From Candidatus Peregrinibacteria bacterium (GTDB taxonomy: Bacteria > Patescibacteriota > Gracilibacteria > Peribacterales > Peribacteraceae): a DNA stretch of 15,905 nucleotides. The DNA is taken from positions 1 to 15,905 of the forward strand of contig DAOWDW010000089.1 in assembly GCA_030638845.1 (NCBI GenBank), written 5' to 3'. Of the stretch, positions 13,759 through 15,905 are shown one piece after another; position 1 is the stretch's first letter; each line of letters begins with the position of its first letter. The position numbers were made by a program, and so were the translations under genes. The notes under the pieces are model-generated. The model had not been told where the DNA came from, did not search any database, and saw only the letters and a program-made list of their open reading frames with translations.

Positions 13759-13765
13759 CTTTAGA

Positions 13766-14323
13766 TTAGACGTCAAGATTCCCTAGATCATCTTCCTCCA
13801 TAACTGGAGACAGTTCTTCATCATCAGATTTTTTTGCAGATGAAATAGATTTACCTTTTTCGTCTTTAAGTTTAAGAATAATTTGGCGATAGTCCCCTTC
13901 CCCAGAGCTTTCTGTTTCAAGATCACTAAACTCTTCATTTCCTGCTATGTGCAAATGAACAATACGACGGAAGTAAGGACTCATAGGTGCAAGTGCTACT
14001 CTATTTCCTGTTCTTCTAACAAAGTCTGCTTTTTGTTCTGCGAGCTTTTTCACTTTGTCTTCTTGTGCCTTTCGGTATCCATCTACATCCAATACAATAA
14101 AGGGACTTCGTTCCAAATTTTCTTTAGATCGGATAATAGCTTTTACAAGATGTTGAAGTGAATTAAGTGTTTCGCCATGCCATCCAATTATTTTACTAGC
14201 TTCTGTAGATGTAATGTCTACTCTTGTTATATCTTCTTCTTTAGAAATATCAATAGCAGAGAAAGATAGTTTAAGTTCTGAAAGAAGATTGCCGAGAATT
14301 TCTGTTAGCATTTTAGTTTCCAT
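13766..14323 (-). CDS. KhpB/Jag-like RNA-binding protein (KH and R3H domains)
   Basis: Cytoplasmic RNA-binding protein of the Jag/EloR/KhpB family, which in Firmicutes affects cell elongation and mRNA stability with KhpA. The protein has 185 residues. A KH type II domain covers about 5-80 with the GxxG loop GWHG (47-50) inside KIIGWHGETLNSLQHLV. The R3H domain lies at about 90-152 with R-x-x-x-H in RRIVH (119-123) and the family's ETESSGEGDYRQIILK. The Jag-N domain of longer homologues is absent, as is common in short versions. The C-terminal 35 residues are acidic, low-complexity and likely disordered (DDEELSPVMEEDDLGNLDV). Often this gene follows yidC/rnpA; here it stands alone between HU and dnaJ. 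Neither ATG candidate (14323, or four codons in) has a clear ribosome binding site. Confidence 0.93.
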   Translation of the reverse strand: METKMLTEILGNLLSELKLSFSAIDISKEEDITRVDITSTEASKIIGWHGETLNSLQHLVKAIIRSKENLERSPFIVLDVDGYRKAQEDKVKKLAEQKADFVRRTGNRVALAPMSPYFRRIVHLHIAGNEEFSDLETESSGEGDYRQIILKLKDEKGKSISSAKKSDDEELSPVMEEDDLGNLDV

Positions 14324-14520
14324 AATCTAAGGGTTCGTAAGAAAATAATTTGAATAGATTGTTCTCAGTGTGTGTAGATGGCATTGGCATAAGATGAAAT
14401 GTAGCGAGCTACATCGAATCATATTCTATGACATATAGATGTGCAATGTGAGCTATATAATCATATTATTTTTGACGAGCCCTGATGCAAAAGCTTAGCG
14501 AGGAATTAAGCTCTCGTAAA
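14324..14520. other. Intergenic region with palindrome and nested stem-loop
   Basis: No open gene is seen. It holds a 16-nt palindrome, atgtagc-ga-gctacat (14399-14414), and a nested stem: acgag (14475-14479) with ctcgt (14513-14517), enclosing agctta (14492-14497) with taagct (14507-14512). On the minus strand this lies just beyond the HU terminator and upstream of the KhpB-like gene, so it could be part of a 5' leader or a small RNA. No known riboswitch or tRNA pattern was recognised. Confidence 0.35.
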
Positions 14521-14556
14521 ACAAAAAGCCTTCGAAGACTGTCGAAGGCTTTTTTA
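14521..14556 (-). terminator. Rho-independent terminator of the HU gene
   Basis: 13-bp stem: aaaaagccttcga (14523-14535) pairs with tcgaaggcttttt (14542-14554) around a 6-nt loop. Read from HU on the minus strand, the GC-containing stem ends in CTTTTTGTTTT. It begins 24 nt after the HU stop codon. It is the only textbook intrinsic terminator in the window, and its A/T flanks could let it work in both directions. Confidence 0.85.
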
Positions 14557-14579
14557 AAAAACCAATTTTTATACTTAAT

Positions 14580-14855
14580 TTATCTAACAGCGTCTTTCAA
14601 AGTCTTTCCAGCCTTAAAGGAAGGGACCCTCATGGCAGGAATAGAAATCTTCTGACTTGGGTTTCGTGGGTTAACACCCGTTCGTGCCTTTCTGTTAGAC
14701 ACTTTAAATGTACCAAATCCAGTTACCGTAACAGACTTGCCCTGTTTTAGCTGTTTGGTGACAGTAGAAATAAGTGCATCCAATGAATCTGCTGCAGAAC
14801 GTTTAGTAATACCAGATGTATCTGCAATTGCGTTTATAAGATCTTGCTTAGTCAT
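14580..14855 (-). CDS. DNA-binding protein HU (HU/IHF family)
   Basis: Nucleoid-associated histone-like protein that bends and compacts DNA as a dimer. The protein has 91 residues, the standard size. An N-terminal helical dimerisation part (MTKQDLINAIADTSGITKRSAADSLDALISTV) is followed by the signature GFGTFKVSNRKARTGVNPRNPSQKISIPAMRVPSFKAGKTLKDAV. That stretch includes the flexible arm with RNP around residues 60-66 and the intercalating Pro. It is monocistronic with its own intrinsic terminator. A weak AAGG lies directly before the ATG, too close to be a good ribosome binding site. Upstream are two copies of a 16-nt sequence with a GCTTG-TG-CAAGC dyad that could be regulatory. HU and IHF subunits cannot be told apart with certainty here, but HU is more likely. 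Confidence 0.96.
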   Translation of the reverse strand: MTKQDLINAIADTSGITKRSAADSLDALISTVTKQLKQGKSVTVTGFGTFKVSNRKARTGVNPRNPSQKISIPAMRVPSFKAGKTLKDAVR

Positions 14856-15122
14856 ACCTTAAAATGGGGAAAGAAGTAAGCAAAGTGTAGTTTACGCGCG
14901 GACTTCGCTTGTGCAAGCCATTTTATAGTTATTTAATACAAAAAAATATCAGAAAAACAGAAAAATCGCTTGTGCAAGCCAAAAAGTATGATCACGAAAG
15001 GTAGTCAAGAATTCTTAGCATAATTGGCGTTTTCTTGTATAGAAACACATAAAGGCATCAATATATGAAATATAAAATTCAATTTTCATTTCAGATTTTC
15101 TCAATAAAACTGCCTCGCATCT
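14856..15122. promoter_or_regulatory. Divergent HU/topA intergenic region with two copies of a dyad element
   Basis: 305 nt without a gene separate HU(-) and topA(+); the last part holds the topA promoter. The word tcgcttgtgcaagcca occurs exactly at 14905-14920 and 14966-14981. Each copy contains the dyad gcttg-tg-caagc, and the starts are 61 nt apart. The first overlaps the likely HU promoter: on the minus strand TTGCAC, 16 nt, then TAAACT. A shared operator or an autoregulatory site is possible. The rest is AT-rich with no other structure noted. Confidence 0.5.
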
Positions 15123-15152
15123 TTGACAACTCTTAGTGTTACTCTCTACATT
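15123..15152 (+). promoter_or_regulatory. Promoter of topA
   Basis: A perfect TTGACA (15123-15128), an 18-nt spacer and TACATT (15147-15152). The -10 ends 8 nt before the ATG at 15161, so the transcript should be leaderless. The 18-nt spacer is the same as in the promoter at 5599-5628. Confidence 0.65.
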
Positions 15153-15160
15153 GCGTGCTA

Positions 15161-15905
15161 ATGGGAAAACATCTTGTTATTGTAGAGAGTCCAACAAAGG
15201 CAAAAACCATTAAGCGTTTTTTAGGAAAAGATTATGACGTGCAGGCAAGCATGGGGCATGTGAGAGATTTACCTGGAAAAACTTTAGCGGTAGATACAAA
15301 TACATTTGATGCTGTGTATGAAGTACCAAGTGACAAAAAAACAGTAATAAAAAATCTTCAGTCATCTTTAAATGAATCTGACGAACTTTGGATAGCAACT
15401 GATGAAGATCGCGAAGGAGAAGCCATAGGTTGGCATTTAGTTGAAGAGCTAAAACGAAAAAATAAACAGCCTGTAAAACGTATCGTATTTCATGAAATTA
15501 CAGAAAGCGCATTATCTGAAGCAATAAAAAATCCACGAGAAATAAATTTAAATCTTGTAGAGGCACAGCAGGCAAGACGTATTTTAGATAGACTTGTTGG
15601 TTACACACTCTCTCCATTTCTTTGGAAAAAGGTATACAGAGGACTTTCGGCAGGTCGTGTACAATCTGTCGCAGTAAGAATAATAGTAGATAGAGAGCGC
15701 GAAATTAAAGCTTTCAATCCAGAGGAATACTGGACATTAGATGCAAATTTAGGAACAGAAAAAGAAGAAATATTTACTGCAGGTTTAAGACAAAAAGATG
15801 GAAATAAATTTGTTCCAGTAACTAAAGAAGAGGCAAATGAAGTATTGAGTAATCTTCGTGGAGCAGATTGGTCGGTCTGTGGAATAGAAGAGAAGGAAAT
15901 AAAAA
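15161..15905 (+). CDS. topA: DNA topoisomerase I, 5' part (partial)
   Basis: Type IA topoisomerase that relaxes negative supercoils. The first 248 residues are visible and the gene runs off the window. The start MGKHLVIVESPTKAKTIKRFLG carries the Toprim glutamate Glu9. The Toprim metal motif ATDEDREGEAIGWH provides Asp81, Asp83 and Glu85. Next come RIVFHEIT, then the type IA core signature VEAQQARRILDRLVGYTLSPFLWKKVYRGLSAGRVQSVAVRIIVDRE. The active-site tyrosine (TYxRTDS region) and any zinc ribbons lie beyond the edge. Residues after the Toprim domain match bacterial TopA rather than reverse gyrase or TopB. No Shine-Dalgarno sequence; the start is set by the family N-terminus and the promoter distance. 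Confidence 0.97.
   Translation, partial: MGKHLVIVESPTKAKTIKRFLGKDYDVQASMGHVRDLPGKTLAVDTNTFDAVYEVPSDKKTVIKNLQSSLNESDELWIATDEDREGEAIGWHLVEELKRKNKQPVKRIVFHEITESALSEAIKNPREINLNLVEAQQARRILDRLVGYTLSPFLWKKVYRGLSAGRVQSVAVRIIVDREREIKAFNPEEYWTLDANLGTEKEEIFTAGLRQKDGNKFVPVTKEEANEVLSNLRGADWSVCGIEEKEIK

Noticed and set aside
14471..14520. tRNA or tmRNA gene in the nested stem region
   Set aside because: No cloverleaf with a T-arm (GTTCRA), no CCA end and no tag-like frame could be drawn.
1..15905. Alternative genetic code with UGA read as glycine, as in Gracilibacteria/SR1
   Set aside because: galU and dnaJ end at TGA exactly where the family C-termini end, and all other genes run full length without internal TGA.

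Overview
The window is an AT-rich bacterial chromosome segment, probably from a Candidate Phyla Radiation (Patescibacteria) genome. The pointers are prepilins fused to LamG-like domains, a surface protein with thrombospondin-3 calcium loops, small genes, almost no Shine-Dalgarno sequences, and housekeeping genes scattered without operons. Lineage is an inference from gene content only. The galU and dnaJ genes end in TGA and no frame needs TGA read through, so the UGA=Gly code of Gracilibacteria/SR1 is not in use. No tRNA, rRNA, CRISPR array, transposase or phage gene was seen.

Layout. 1-921: 3' part of uvrB. 1024-4564: surface block of two prepilins with near-identical N-termini and different lectin-like C-termini, with a small secreted protein gene between them. 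4708-6542: galU(-), an 80-residue unknown(+) and hsp20(-). 6790-8942: DUF368 (PopT-type) and uppP, which fit together as the recycling arm of the undecaprenyl-phosphate carrier, then a small XRE regulator. 9094-12441(-): recJ, then an envelope pair made of a coiled-coil membrane protein and an anchored TSP3-repeat protein. 12562-14855: dnaJ(+), a KhpB/Jag-like RNA-binding protein(-) and HU(-). 15161-end: 5' part of topA.

Two signals stand out beyond the genes. First, transcription signals: seven genes have a -10 box, usually extended (TGnTAnnnT), ending only 6 or 8 nt before the start codon. They are pilin1, pilin2, hsp20, DUF368, uppP, the TSP3 gene and topA. This implies leaderless mRNAs. 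Second, intergenic repeats: family R1 (four copies, around the palindrome TTACACTCAGTGTAA), family R2 (two inverted copies) and a 19-bp inverted repeat R3. All four convergent gene junctions in the window hold one of these, which suggests they act as, or accumulate at, transcript ends. Only HU has a textbook Rho-independent terminator.

No clearly new multi-gene system is evident. The best candidates for something undescribed are the R1/R2 repeat families, the leaderless promoter architecture, the LamG domain split by a large insertion in pilin 2, and the two envelope loci (pilin / small secreted protein / pilin, and TSP3 protein / coiled-coil membrane protein).
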